A stretch of 64,000 nucleotides of DNA, taken from positions 9,111,501-9,175,500 of the forward strand of contig CM062216.1 in assembly GCA_031216445.1 (NCBI GenBank). The letters run 5' to 3'. Numbering within the stretch: the first letter of the stretch is position 1; every line of letters starts with the position of its first letter. Below are positions 37,563 through 49,887 of this stretch, piece after piece. This DNA is from Lateolabrax maculatus (lineage: Eukaryota > Chordata > Actinopteri > Acropomatiformes > Lateolabracidae). The position numbers were made by a program, and so were the translations under genes. Under the pieces are notes generated by a model. That model was not told where the DNA came from. It did not search any database and saw nothing but the letters and a program-made list of their open reading frames with translations.

Positions 37563-40378
37563 AAGAGTGAGGTGGCTGGAGGGCCTGTGGTGGGCAGAAC
37601 AGAGAAGAGGGTCAAGGTGTATATGTCGCTCCGGGAGCACAACTGTTGTCTACAGAGTCCAGGAACACATTAAACAACTGAGTGTTTATCCCGCCGGTCA
37701 GAGCAAGCTGAACATGCCAGCATGTTATTCATTCACTGATGCCATGTGGGGGGCGGATGAGGGGGGTGGGGTTTGTTTTTTAAAGGGTTTGTCTGGGTTT
37801 CTGACTCTGCTACAAAGCCACTTCTGTCTAAAGCAAAGCACCGCCTCCACATGCCTGCAGGTGGCAACTCATTATTACATCCCTTCATATACACAAAGTC
37901 GGAAAGATTCAGGTTTATGACAAGCTTGACAAGCTAGACAACATGCAGACTGTCTAGTGGTAGTTGCTGAATCTTTCGGAAGAAATTTAACCTTTTTCAG
38001 ACACCCGCTGCCATTTGATTTGGTTGCATAACTCAGGCAGGAATTGCACAATATTTCATGAGGAATGTGTAATAGGCTCACTACAAGTCGCAGAATTCCA
38101 GCCTTTAGCCTAATTAAACCAGTGATTGAGTAACTTTCCAGTAATGAACTATTAACCTTAGAAATATTTTTTATTCAAAAGCCTGGCCGATCAGGGAGCT
38201 TTGTTCTCCATCTAAACAGATAAGTATTTTCTGTATTTTCCCTGCAGTCACTTAGAATCTGCAAGCAGAACAGTTTGAAGATTTGAAATGTTTAGGCACT
38301 AAACTGGGTTTTAGAAAAACATTTAAGAACTCATTCATCAAAGATTACAGGAAAACTTCTTGCTTTCTCACATCTTGCACTGCTGTAGCATTCTTTAGGC
38401 TAAAAACAAGGGGTAATTGGCAACAACTGTGAGGGAATCCAATAACTGAGTGGGTCAAAATATGACATCTTTGAGGTTTAAACTAAACCCAGCATCATGT
38501 AACCACAAATAACAGTGAACTGGAGAACACTCGTACATCTCTGTAGCAAGGTGAGAAGTTAAACACAATTTTCAGTAAGTCTTTAGAGTAATCATTTGTG
38601 CCATCTGCCATTTTCTTCCAGACTTCCTTTTCCAAATATGTTTTTAACTACTTCACTGGCATATGATGACCAGTATATCCCTTCTGTGTACCATTAAGGT
38701 CTATGGCAAATTTCCACATTTGGGTGACTAGGTTTCAGCTCTGTTTTATTCAACTTTGTTTGTATCATCGTATCAAAAGAGTTTGCTGCGCAACCCCAAT
38801 GAGCAAATCTGGGAGGACAAGCCAAGATAAAACTGGGAAGAACATGAAAATACTCAATCACAGACTAAACAAGCAAGTGCAAGGCTGGCACAATAAACAT
38901 AAATAGAATGATCAGCTGTGATCTGAGACTCCAGTAAAAGTCGAATCATTTAATCTCCAGAAATAATCACAATTCTCTGGCAAAATCCTTCAGCCTTGGT
39001 GTGTGGATTTAGTGAGGAAAGTAACTGCAAATAAACACAAAGATGGTTATTTAGAAGAAAAAAATGATAAATCAAGGAAGAACATGACTACAAAAAGTAG
39101 AATTAAAATCTCTTCAATGACTTAATTACAACTGCTCAGAAAAAAGGGTGTTACTGTGGTACATAAACTTCAGAGACTATGTTAACTGGAAGTCTATGTG
39201 CTGCACTGCACTGTTGTTTACACCCAAGACAATTAAATAAGTTTGATGAATATAAAATGATTTATAGAAAAGGATATTAGCACATGTGGAATACTTACAG
39301 CAAGTGGCAATAACCATTTATTATATTTTATTAAAGGATGACTGAGAACACAGACATAATACTGCATAATACATACTGGCTGGATTAGAGCACCAGAAAA
39401 TCAGATTTTGGGCACCAGTAAATCAGATTTTTTTTAAATTCAGACGACACATTCTGTTCTTGGGCAAATCCAACAATATTTATTCCTGGGGGTTGCTCTG
39501 CCCTGTTGGGGCTAGGTTAGATTATAATGTGAAGCTGCTCGGCTTTCAGTAATATAGAGAAGGTACACACTTCAAAAACATCATTATGTGAAAGCAATAA
39601 ACAATGAAAATGTATAAAATGTTGCACCACAAACATGAGCAGTATCCCCCTCTGCAGTATGGATTACTAGAGAGACAAATTGTCAGGTAAGCTTTCAAAT
39701 CTATGAACACAGAAGTGTCAGATCAGCCACGCATTGTAAAATCCTCGGGCCGTCTGTCATATTGACAAAATTTCTCTACATTTCTGACACGCTGACAAGT
39801 AGAACAAATTGCTGTAATTGAAAAAACACATGGATATTCTTCAGTATATGAGCTCATTTGTGCATAAATGGACTGACAAAGAAAATCACCTCAAAGAGAA
39901 ATGTCTCTATTCTCTCCATTTCTATGTCTATGTGTACCTGAGCTGATCCTGATATTTCCAATGTCCTGCTGTACCACTTTAATTCATTTGTTAACATTTG
40001 ATCTGTCACTCGTATATTGTTATGTAACAACTGCTTGCCTCTCTACAATGTTTGTGCGTTGAATACCACTGGGAGGGTCTGCATCGTTTGTACCTCTAAT
40101 TAAGCCTGATATGTCACTTGCTCTACTCCTGATGCTGCTATTTGTATTTACAGACACTGGCTAAACACATCTTAACGTAGGCTCACATGTCCACCTCTAT
40201 TTTTACTGTGTGTCACAGTGTTTATACATTTTGATTCAGGTATGTCGTTAAATCACTGTGCTGGCAGAACCATAGGAAAAACCTCTGGAAGATAGATCCC
40301 ACTCGCAGCCCAGAGAACACCAAGTGTGATAATAACTTCAGTAGGGACATGCTGTACAAAATGTGTGATATGTGCACT

Positions 40379-40380
<2 letters not shown>

Positions 40381-40420
<40 letters not shown>
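40381..40420. repeat. (CA)n microsatellite
   Basis: Twenty perfect AC units. Confidence 0.95.
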
Positions 40421-40422
<2 letters not shown>

Positions 40423-41784
40423 GAGACACTCCAAACCAGCTCCAAAGACAGATTAGAAAAAAGTGTGTAATTCTATCTACTCCTAAATGGGGCATCTGGT
40501 GCCATGTGACAGTCAGTGGAGCAAGAGCTGACAAAAACCTCCCTGTTATGAAAGTAATTCACAGGCCCTTCAGACCCCCTACGGATGATACCCGGCCTGC
40601 TATAAAGACCAAATGCATTCTGGGTATGTATTCTGATTGCACAGTGGCTAAAACAAAAGGAACAAGCAACAGTATTTTTTTTTTTTTTTTTTAAGACAAA
40701 TTGAACACATATCATTTTTAGAGTCTACTCGCATTCCCCTGTGTTCCATGCTAATTCTCTCTACCTGCCAGGTGCCCTAGCAGTAATAAGCTGATACCTT
40801 CTCAGGGGATTTCAGGGACAAACATCACTGTAAAAGGTGAGATATTCCATTAATCAGGATCACAGAGAGGCTTTGTACCGCCATAGCAGGTGTCCTGGTA
40901 ATTCTGTTGAGGGGCACAGAGAGGCACTGCCTGCCAGTCAACACCTCGCTTGACTCCTCACTCATCCCCCTCCATCCGTTTATATAACATACTATCACAC
41001 AATAAACAGGTACTGTTCACATGAACAGTCATAGTCATTTACCTGGGAAAGCTGCACTGCCAACTGTGTTGGTGATCAAAGATGCACGTGCACCATCTGC
41101 TGCACTGTTGGTGTAATTACGGTTTAAAAAAGAATGTAAATGATCATGATATTTTATTGATTATTGTTCTCTTTGCCCCTATCCTGAGGTCACAGGTCCT
41201 AAAACTCATCATATGTTTTTCTCAAAGGGCATTTTATTGATCTTATTATCTTGTTTTTTTTAACACTCTTTCTTGTCTTTGATTTATATAGATGGACAAT
41301 GAAGAACTTTGTAACCCAGTACTATAAAGCTTTTTACATACTATTTCAGCAGGGTGGATGTTTGACTTGAAGCCAGGTTACTTGGCTGAAGGAGGGTTTC
41401 TTCAATCATAAGTCCCCTCTGTGTAAGACAAGACCCAAGATGATGCACTGAACACAGTACATAAAAAATTGACAAAAAAATAAACTATGACAGACATGAA
41501 AAACAGGGGGATAGAAAGGGGGATTATCTCCTCAGCTTGTTATCAGTGCAGTGTCAGATACCAGGGAACCAATATTGATCTGGAATGTGTTGGGACACAA
41601 TCCCTGAGAATTTCGAGAGAGAATCCCAGGAATAAGGAGAGAAGAGATACAAGAAAGTAAACCAAGAGGGATGGGACATAATAATCTAGATAGGGTATCA
41701 GGAAAATGTCCTGAAACAATAAAGCAGCAAATACAAAGTGTACACTAGTTTAGCATCACTGTGGAAGGTTGAACAGAACGTAAA

Positions 41785-41900
41785 AGTGTGGTTCCCAAAC
41801 TGGGGTCCACCAGACCACCAGAAGACCTTGGTCCAGTTGGGGGGCCCAGCAAAATAAACTGCTCCCAGCTGCCTGTATACTTTCAGCAAAGATAGACAAT
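41785..41900 (+). mobile_element. hAT-like DNA transposon remnant
   Basis: GTGGTTCCCAAACTGGGGTC at 41789-41808 closely resembles the terminal inverted repeat of vertebrate hAT/Charlie-type elements (CAGTGGTTCCCAAACTGGGG). No matching inverted end or coding part was found close by, so this is a fragment. Confidence 0.45.
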
Positions 41901-43327
41901 AAAACATATCACATGTGTGGGACAGTAACAAATTGTTAAGATATAAATGAGTCTTCTGTGGTCTTTTATGTGAAGGAGGGCTGGCTGAGAAAACGTGTGT
42001 CGCTCCTGTGTAATGTAAATCACTTTATAGCTCCTCTGGTCTGAAAGCAACAGAGGCAATAGTATAAAAATGACTCTATCATGCTAGATTTTCTACTTTT
42101 ATTCTTTAGGGCATTATTTTTCTACAATCATTTACTTGGTATACTGTCAGTTTTTTACAGTTTATTTTCCGTCAACTCCAAAAAAGCAGTTGCATTGTTG
42201 ATAAAGTACAGACAACACACTGAACTTATACTTGGTGAGTGGTTGTATGAAAAAGATAATGGTGAGATTTATAAATACATTCCAGTAGATGGCAGCATTT
42301 TGTTACATTTAGCTCTCAAAAAATCTTACCCTGTGTTGATTGGAAAGAGTTCCCAAAGGGGGGTTGAAATTGAAACTGAGGTGCTCGTTTAGGATGAAAG
42401 CAAATTTAAAACGTGTCACCGCTGGGGGACATTGAATAGATGAACCAATCACTATCAACAGGATGAGGCAGCATGCAAACCAATATACTATGGAGACAAA
42501 CAGGACATTTTCTGATTCACGTCTGAGACTGAGAAGGTCTTGGAAACACTGAATAGACATGAGATTCCTGAAAAGTTACGTATGGTTTGATGAGTGGAAG
42601 TCATTTTGAAACTTTGGTTTAAAGATTTCAGTGAGGTAAAGAATAAACAAAGATAAACTTGAAAAATGACAAAAGAGGTATGAGTGTGTGGGTGACAATA
42701 TACGTGTGTGTGTGTCAGTATGTGTGGGTGGGTGCGAGGACTAAAGTGGAGTGGGGTGTTGGGGATGTAGCAGGTGGAAGACATGGTGGAGGAAGAGACA
42801 GAGGAGGACGTGGCAGTAGGGCAGTGATTTAATTAGCACCCTCTACCCCCTCCAGCCCTTCACTCATAGCATCAATAATGCATGGCCCCTTGTTTCCACT
42901 GCCATAATTAATCCTCTCTTACTATAATTAAAAGCCAAAAATCCCACAAGATGGTTCAGCTTGGCCAGGCACGGGTTGGGTTGGCACGGGAACTGATGAA
43001 AAACTCCAGAGCTTCACACACACCCTGTGGACCAACAGATCGACAGATAGTCAGACAGACAGACAGAGAGAGAGATCAATAGTCAGTCCAACTCCAACAC
43101 AAGCAGAGTGAATGAGGCATGAAGGCAAGCTGAAATACATGGAAAATGTGACATGCAGGCAAATTAAATGAATGAATCTGACTGACTGACGCCGTGAGCT
43201 GCTCCTCGAAAATGTGCTTTTGTGCATCGTGTTTGTGAATGAGAGAGAAAGTGAGAGAAGAGCATGCCAAGCACAAATCTACCAACCCCAGTTCCATTCC
43301 CTAGAAAAGGATGGATGTGCAAGTGCA

Positions 43328-43330
<3 letters not shown>

Positions 43331-43359
<29 letters not shown>
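43331..43359. repeat. (CA)n microsatellite
   Basis: Perfect CA run. A second one lies 214 bp further on. Confidence 0.9.
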
Positions 43360-43364
<5 letters not shown>

Positions 43365-43566
43365 ACAAATACTTACACAGGCATCCTGCTCCCAGATGAG
43401 GTTTGTCTCCTCTGCAGCCAAGCCAGACGAGAGGGAGGGGTGGAGCTTTCTGATGCTGCAATTAGGACCACACTGTCTGGGCGAGCAAACAAGAATGAAT
43501 ATTTCAGTCCGGAGATCTCCATGGGTACCTATGGTGGGGGCCTGGCACACCTACAGGCACACACTC

Positions 43567-43572
<6 letters not shown>

Positions 43573-43598
<26 letters not shown>
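43573..43598. repeat. (CA)n microsatellite
   Basis: Perfect CA run. Confidence 0.9.
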
Positions 43599-45789
43599 TT
43601 ACAGACACCCATACACACATAGACATATACACAACTTACCACAGTTGCCAGAATTATTCACCTCCCAATCACAGATGCCACAATTATCACATCAGTATCA
43701 CTGCGTAAACGACGCCAACTGTTATGCTCATTGAACTATTGTACAAGGTTTACAATATCAGTATAAATATGCATCAGTAGGAGCCCCAGTTTGTAGTTGA
43801 TGGTTTCTCCTTTGTGAAAATAGGTACAACGGAGCATCCGAGCTTGGCCGCACGCCAGGAAACCACACAGTTGGTAGAGCAGAGGTCATATCTCATATGC
43901 AACCTAAATTTCTTCTCCGCTCTCTCAACCTTTCTCACTTCCTCAGACAGAGAGTACTCACCTCGCTCTGTCACCACTTCAGGCTCTTCAGCATTTTTAA
44001 ACGGTGCTTCACTTCAGAGGCTCCAGTGTGCACATCATCCTCACAGCACACTCCCAGTCACACACAGGACTTGTACAATAGGAGCACTCCCTCTGGTGTG
44101 GGTTCATTGTCGATGCTCCGCGCAGCCCTCCTCCTGCCCCCACCGTCCTCTGCCCCATCTCCACTTGATTTATCGCTCTAAAATACCACTGCACTAATTA
44201 GTCAAGTAATTAATTAATAGGCATTTGCATTTGTGCATATGCAATTAAGGGGCTGGAGAGAGGAGAGTGCAGATGGGGTCCGGGAGTCTGGTGGGGGTGG
44301 GAGGGTGAGGGTGTGTATGTGTGTGTGTGTGTGTGTGTGAGTGAGTGTTGTATTTCATATTTGTGCCAGCAGAAGTTTGCACTTCTTCCAGAAAGACAAG
44401 TGAAGTGCAGGTCATCACCTCGCATGTCTGACAGTGAGAAAAGGAGGAAGGGAGGGGGGAGATGACAAAGGTAGGGAGGTGTGGCTTGATGACTTTGAAA
44501 GGCTATTGGGTGTCATTTGACCATAGAGGGAAAAGAGTGATGGAGAATTTGATATCTTAAAGGGAAAGTGCTTCAATTTAGCATTTTGATTACATGCATT
44601 TAGCCTATGAAAAAGCACAGCAGGTGGCCCTTACTTAAGACTAATCCGCATACAAACAGGATGCAAAGTCATTTTAAAATATCATAATTCCAAACAAGCT
44701 CTCCTCCGGCGTTGCAATATCAGATCAAAGCCTCCCTGATTGGAGTCGCCTCCAGCCCGACGCTGGCTAAAGCCACACTGTTGACATTTAGCATTTATTT
44801 TGGCAAGGTGACCTGAAGGTTGTTTGGGACTTGTTGAGAAGCATCAGCACACAACCACCCCCCCACCCCTGGCCGCAGCCCTTGCATCTCTCCCCTCCTC
44901 AGTGCAGCTGAGGTAGAATAGGGCACCGACTTGGCTGGCGGTGAAGCTCGATGCCCCTCTGCTCCCCCTCCACACACACGCACACACAAACACAAACACC
45001 GTCACAATCACCCCACCACGGTTTGGGGTATTGCCAGGCTACCATCCCCTCTTCCCATAAGGGATGAGACACATTAGTGAATGTGCGGCATCACGGCTCC
45101 CTAGCCACAGCTGCCACACTACCGGTGACCCCAGGGATGACCCCGCAACCCCCCAAACGCTCCTTCAGCTGTGGCTACGGAGGAGACGTAGGGGTGATCC
45201 AGGCCCAAGGACATGATGAGCGTCCATCAGCTATTTCTCAGCCTCCAGGTCCCTGCTCCCTCAGTCCAGTGGGTGTCTTTGTGCCAAGTTGGACTTGGTG
45301 GTCATAGAGCTCATTTCTCCCACATTAACTCCAATAATGTCTGCTAAATAGAGAGATCTCTGATCTGGGGTGGACACAATGCAGTGAAGCAGACACACTG
45401 GAGGGAACAGGACGCTGGTGGCGAGGAATTTTTTTTGCATCAACCCTGCTGATGTGCCAACATGCCTCCTCCTAAATCTTGGGCACCTCTGCCAGCTCCT
45501 ACCAGCACCAAATCCCTGTCATTTACATCTATATCCCCCTTCCTCCTCATTTTTCATACATCCCTAGTGGCCGTGCACACCTGGGTCTCACTCCCTCTCG
45601 CTCACCCTTCCTCTTACTGTGTGTATGTGTCTCTTTCCCTCTCTCGCCGATGCTCGCCCCTGCAGGCGCCCCTCACTCAGCATTGCAGGCTGGAAACACC
45701 ACCAGCAGCTCTGACAAACCTCACACATGCGGACACAGCGACCAGTAAACATTTGATCGTCACACTTAACCACATGAGCACCAGTCCAC

Positions 45790-45794
<5 letters not shown>

Positions 45795-45825
<31 letters not shown>
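45795..45825. repeat. (CA)n microsatellite
   Basis: Perfect CA run. Confidence 0.9.
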
Positions 45826-45826
<1 letters not shown>

Positions 45827-46496
45827 ATGTATGCAGCAGAAGCCTATGTAATATTATACCTTTTAATCTGACTCATTTGAAGATTTGGCTAGTGGGTCGT
45901 CTGTGCACGGGTTGTGCCCACAAGAGTTAGAACAAATCACAATTGGTTTTGGTTGTCATTTCTCTGAATACACTGAAGCATAATTTGATCCAATTAGGTA
46001 AATAAATAAACAATATGCCTTCTGTTCCATGGCCTTAATGCACTTACAATGCATCCCCATCCCCCTACACCCACAACCTGCTTCTGAACCAGAGATGTGA
46101 TGGAGGGTAAACCCTGCAACTAAACCCAGTTTACCCAGCTTTCATTTGCTGAAGAGTTAATTGATGTAATTTTATAATGGGCTCCACATAGTATTATTGT
46201 ATTATCTTGTATATGAGAAGGGGGTCACTGGTATTTACTGCATTGTCAAGTAATGCACTAACAATGTAATATCATGGCTTCAACACTTCATGGGCGACCC
46301 TGAGGAGCAATCAGTATAACTTTCCAATTGGAAGTCAACATATCTGTTGACCATATCACACCTAATTCTATATTTGTCTCCTGTAATATCACTACAGTGG
46401 CATGGTGACTGCGCACCTCCACTTTAAACTGCAATAAACACTGACTACCAGGGAAAGTTTGGCAAGTGCATTGAGAAAAATTCACAGGCTTGATTT

Positions 46497-46519
46497 AAAA
46501 AAAAAAAAAAAAAAAAAAG
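46497..46519. repeat. Poly-A tract
   Basis: About 22 consecutive adenines near the left edge of the neurod2 promoter region. Confidence 0.9.
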
Positions 46520-46649
46520 AGGGAAAAAAATAGCCTACATCCCTTGAAGCGGCAGCGCAGGTCAACAATGATGAGTTTTGTTGTTCCACCATTTTATCTT
46601 CTCTCACTCTCCATCTCTCTCTTCTGTTTTTCCTCCTTGTTTCCTGGCT

Positions 46650-46742
46650 GTGTGAGCTCTAGCGCGGTGACAGATGGCGGAGCCCTCCTCCTCCTCCTCC
46701 TCCTCCTCCTCCTGCTCCACCACCACCACCTCCTACCTCCTC

Positions 46743-46782
<40 letters not shown>

Positions 46783-46900
46783 ATCTCCCCCCCTGCGGGC
46801 AAATCTCTCTGAATGCGGGCGCATGTCAATCACCGGGATCTCATGTGATGGCTCTTGCCGGTGACGTGCCAGCCATATGGGCGCTGGCACCGCAGCCTGA
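46650..46900 (+). promoter_or_regulatory. neurod2: Presumed neurod2 promoter region
   Basis: The sequence becomes CpG-richer from here and leads into the presumed first exon. It holds (TCC)n at 46683-46712, a (CT)n tract at 46743-46782, and a TGACGT half-site (46862-46867) next to a CATATG E-box (46874-46879) flanked by GCCAGC and GCTGGC in inverted orientation. E-box control by neurogenin-type bHLH factors is known for this gene family; that these sites are used is inference. Confidence 0.4.
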
Positions 46901-46949
46901 GCTGGTATGTAACCCCGTCCCCGGTCGATCACGGTTGCCACACACACGC

Positions 46950-46987
<38 letters not shown>

Positions 46988-47308
46988 TCACACTCACACA
47001 CGCACACGTACGCGCTCAGGCGACGCCAAGACGCACGTCCGTCCACGGGCTCCGGTCAGTCGAGTGCGCGCGCCGGCAGCCCCCTGAGCAACGCGCCGGC
47101 ACCGGAGGAAGAGGAGGAGGAGGAGGAGGAGGAGAGCCGCGCGCCGCCCGCACCCACACACCGACAGTGAGCGCCGCTTCGCTCACCGGCGCGGCCCCCG
47201 AAGATGCTCTGAAAGTCCAGCGAGGGTTTTTTTTTTTCCTTTTTCTTTTTTCTTCTCTCCATCCTATCCCCCCCCCTCCCCCTCCCCCGGGAAGGGGCTC
47301 GAGCCGAG
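46900..47308 (+). other. neurod2: Putative neurod2 non-coding exon 1
   Basis: A GC-rich segment ends in a near-perfect donor GAG|GTGAGT at 47308/47309. The next good acceptor is CTCTCCTCTCCAG ending at 49880, seven bases before the neurod2 ATG. This gives a 2.57-kb intron in the 5' UTR, the standard structure of vertebrate NEUROD genes (non-coding exon 1, single coding exon 2). The 5' end of the exon is a guess. Confidence 0.5.
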
Positions 47309-49880
47309 GTGAGTTGGAGCACAAACAAATACACTGAAAAAATAAAATTTAAAAAAAAAAGACAGAAAAGAAAAATTCCTGGGTGCAGAAGTGCCCGTCC
47401 AAAATGGAGGAGGAAATTAATCTAATAAACAGATGAGCAGATGTAGGCTATGATGATGCAAAGTGCTCACCCGTGTTTTATTTAGTTCTAATGTGCTGTC
47501 AATGGTGAATTAAAGCGTCCTTATCGTTTACAGTGCGTAGTGTGAAAGGTTAATCTGCCGGCGTGGATCCGTTTAAACGCAGGCTACAGTCGCCGTCTGC
47601 GTCCGTGACTTTGCCCCGGTGCGTAAATATCGATCCACGGTAGGTGGTAGTCTGATTGAATCCGGCGGTGGCACACTTTGGGATCCGATCTGACCAAAAA
47701 AAAAAAAAAGAAAAAAAAAGAAAAATGCCGTTTCATTGATTTCCGAATGAGCTCGCTTGCACAAATAACCTCCTCACTCCCCCTCCCCCCCCCCCCCTCC
47801 CGTGCGTGCCCTTCAACTTTTGACATCCAAATCTACCTGGATTATAAGAGCTGAAATCAAACACCTAGAGCTCGAGTCAAGGCGAGCGTCTCCCGGTCCT
47901 CCGAGGATCATTTACAGGCTGCGGTCCCGAGGACAGGAGGACCCCCCCCCCCCCCCCCCCCTTCACAGCGGCTGTAAATAGATCCAATCGGACACTGATT
48001 CGATTTAGAGATTCCTGCGTCTGGACCGCGAACCAGAGAGAAACAAAAGACACACGGGGTGCGGGACACGAAATCGTGTGGAACATTTTTTTTTTGGCGG
48101 GGGGGATGTCAGTCTCCGTGAAGGACGTCCTCGAGGCTCAGTGTGTTGAGATGTGTTGATGGTTTGCGTCGACGATCTCCACGTTCGGTCTCGGAGCAAA
48201 CCACAGGGTGGGACAGCGAGCGCAGCGCGATTTGTGTCCGTGTGTCCGGTCTCATCCTCACAGATCCACCTCGACACAACTGCTGCCTTCACGGCGGAGG
48301 CGCTGCGGGGTTTTTTTTTTGTTTGTTTTGTTTTGTTTGTTTTGTTGCGAGATTGGATAAATGTGTTTTTTTTTTTTTAAATCTTATTTTATATATTTAA
48401 CGAGGTCTAAAAGGATACATGCGATTTCCATCTGCGAGGGGTTATCGCTGACTAAAAAGTGCTCGGGAATCGTGCACTCGTGCATACTGAATTATGTGTG
48501 AAATCTATTTCGTGTACGCTGCACGGTCTGTTAATTAAACGTTGTTGTGTTTTTCTTTTTTCTTTTTTCTTTTTTCTTTTTTTTTTTTTTCCTCCCTCTC
48601 CTTCTAATTGAGCAAGCCTCCTGAGCCTGAGATTTAAAAACTAGATTTTGCCCCTGGCACACCCCCCGAGATAATTAACCAACCGTCACAGCCTACCTAA
48701 GTGTGGGCTGCGAGTCTATCCGCTGCTGCACTATAATAATAGATGGGAAGTGAAACGTGTTAGGGAGTGAGCCAATGGAGGCTTATTGAAGCTGTCAAAG
48801 ATCACCGTGTCTCTCCGTGGCCCCTTTCTTTCTGGAATGAGACTGCAGCTCCCCATCAAGTGGTAGGCTGATCAATTTATTTCTTATTTTAGATTTATCA
48901 ATTGGCATGTTTGCCGGTTAGTTAATTGTTAATAGTTAATTGGTTCATAATAGATCAATTACGGCTCGCTGTAGCTGAGCCTACACTGATTTTGAGGTAT
49001 TCTTCGAAATATTTTACGTATTTTACAAGTATTTTTCACCTTATTTTTTATTGTACTATTATTATGATTATAATTATGATCATTATTGTTATTATGATTA
49101 TTTTGATTACCATTATAGCTGAGATAACGTAAATAAAAGTTTTAAATTTTTAATTTTAGGCTACCTTCCTTTCTTGGTTCTTGCTTATAGGCCGTGGTAT
49201 TAAAATTGCTCTCAAAGCCTTTTTTTTTTTACAGCTTTAGTTGGGATATGTCTGTAAGTCTTAATTTAATAATCAGCGTGACTTTAAAAGGAGTTGCAGC
49301 CCATCAGTTAAATAAAACCCCCTTTGCCTCCTCTGGTGAGAGGTGTGTGGTGTGGGTGAATAGTGCTGGAATGCAGCCAGGAGTGTATATGGGCGTCAGG
49401 AGGAGTGAAAGTGGGGGCCCCCATGGGACCTGTAATGTGGCCCCCGCCGCTGGGACCCGCTGCGAGAGGACGCGACAGGGCACACGGATGACAGCAGGGA
49501 ATTAAATGGGGATCCGTCTGACTGAAGCCCGGCGCAGAGCTTTAAGAGCTGATTTCTCTCTCTCTCTCGCTTTTAATTTTACCCAAATTGACACAATTTG
49601 CCCTTTAGGCCAGAACTCAGGTATATTTTATAACAAAAAGTCACTATGTTGAGTTTTAGCGACTTTACACCTTGAAGTCAATATATGATCAGGGGGACTT
49701 TGATAATAGCCTATGCTGTTATGTTTGTGGTTACTTAGTGAGTTCAAGTGTTTTTTTTTTTTCTTTCTAATAGTCATTATGACAGAAATGCATTTTTTTT
49801 TTTTTTAATTCTCTATCCACGTAGACGCTGTCCTGTGCCTGTCAGGGCCTCATTTTCGCTTCCCTTTCTCTCCTCTCCAG
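47309..49880 (+). other. neurod2: neurod2 5' UTR intron
   Basis: The intron is inferred from the donor and acceptor described for exon 1. It contains a C20 run (47942-47961), T-rich tracts and, at about 48600-48880, a non-repetitive block that may be regulatory. No coding exon seen. Confidence 0.5.
47942..47961. repeat. Poly-C tract
   Basis: Twenty consecutive cytosines in the neurod2 intron; length likely to be polymorphic or assembly-sensitive. Confidence 0.9.
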
Positions 49881-49887
49881 AGCCACA

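Larger units (their letters stand above)
36900..46650. other. Divergent intergenic interval between ppp1r1b and neurod2
   Basis: About 10 kb without a coding exon that I can support. It holds microsatellites, a hAT-like remnant, and two TAAT-rich low-repeat blocks (42826-42935 and 44190-44250) reported as candidate regulatory elements. Confidence 0.6.

Noticed and set aside
46674..47337. Overlapping open frames upstream of neurod2 (Ser-, Leu-Ser- and His-Thr-rich)
   Set aside because: They translate (TCC)n, (CT)n and (CA)n repeats in the promoter and 5' UTR region; not credible proteins.
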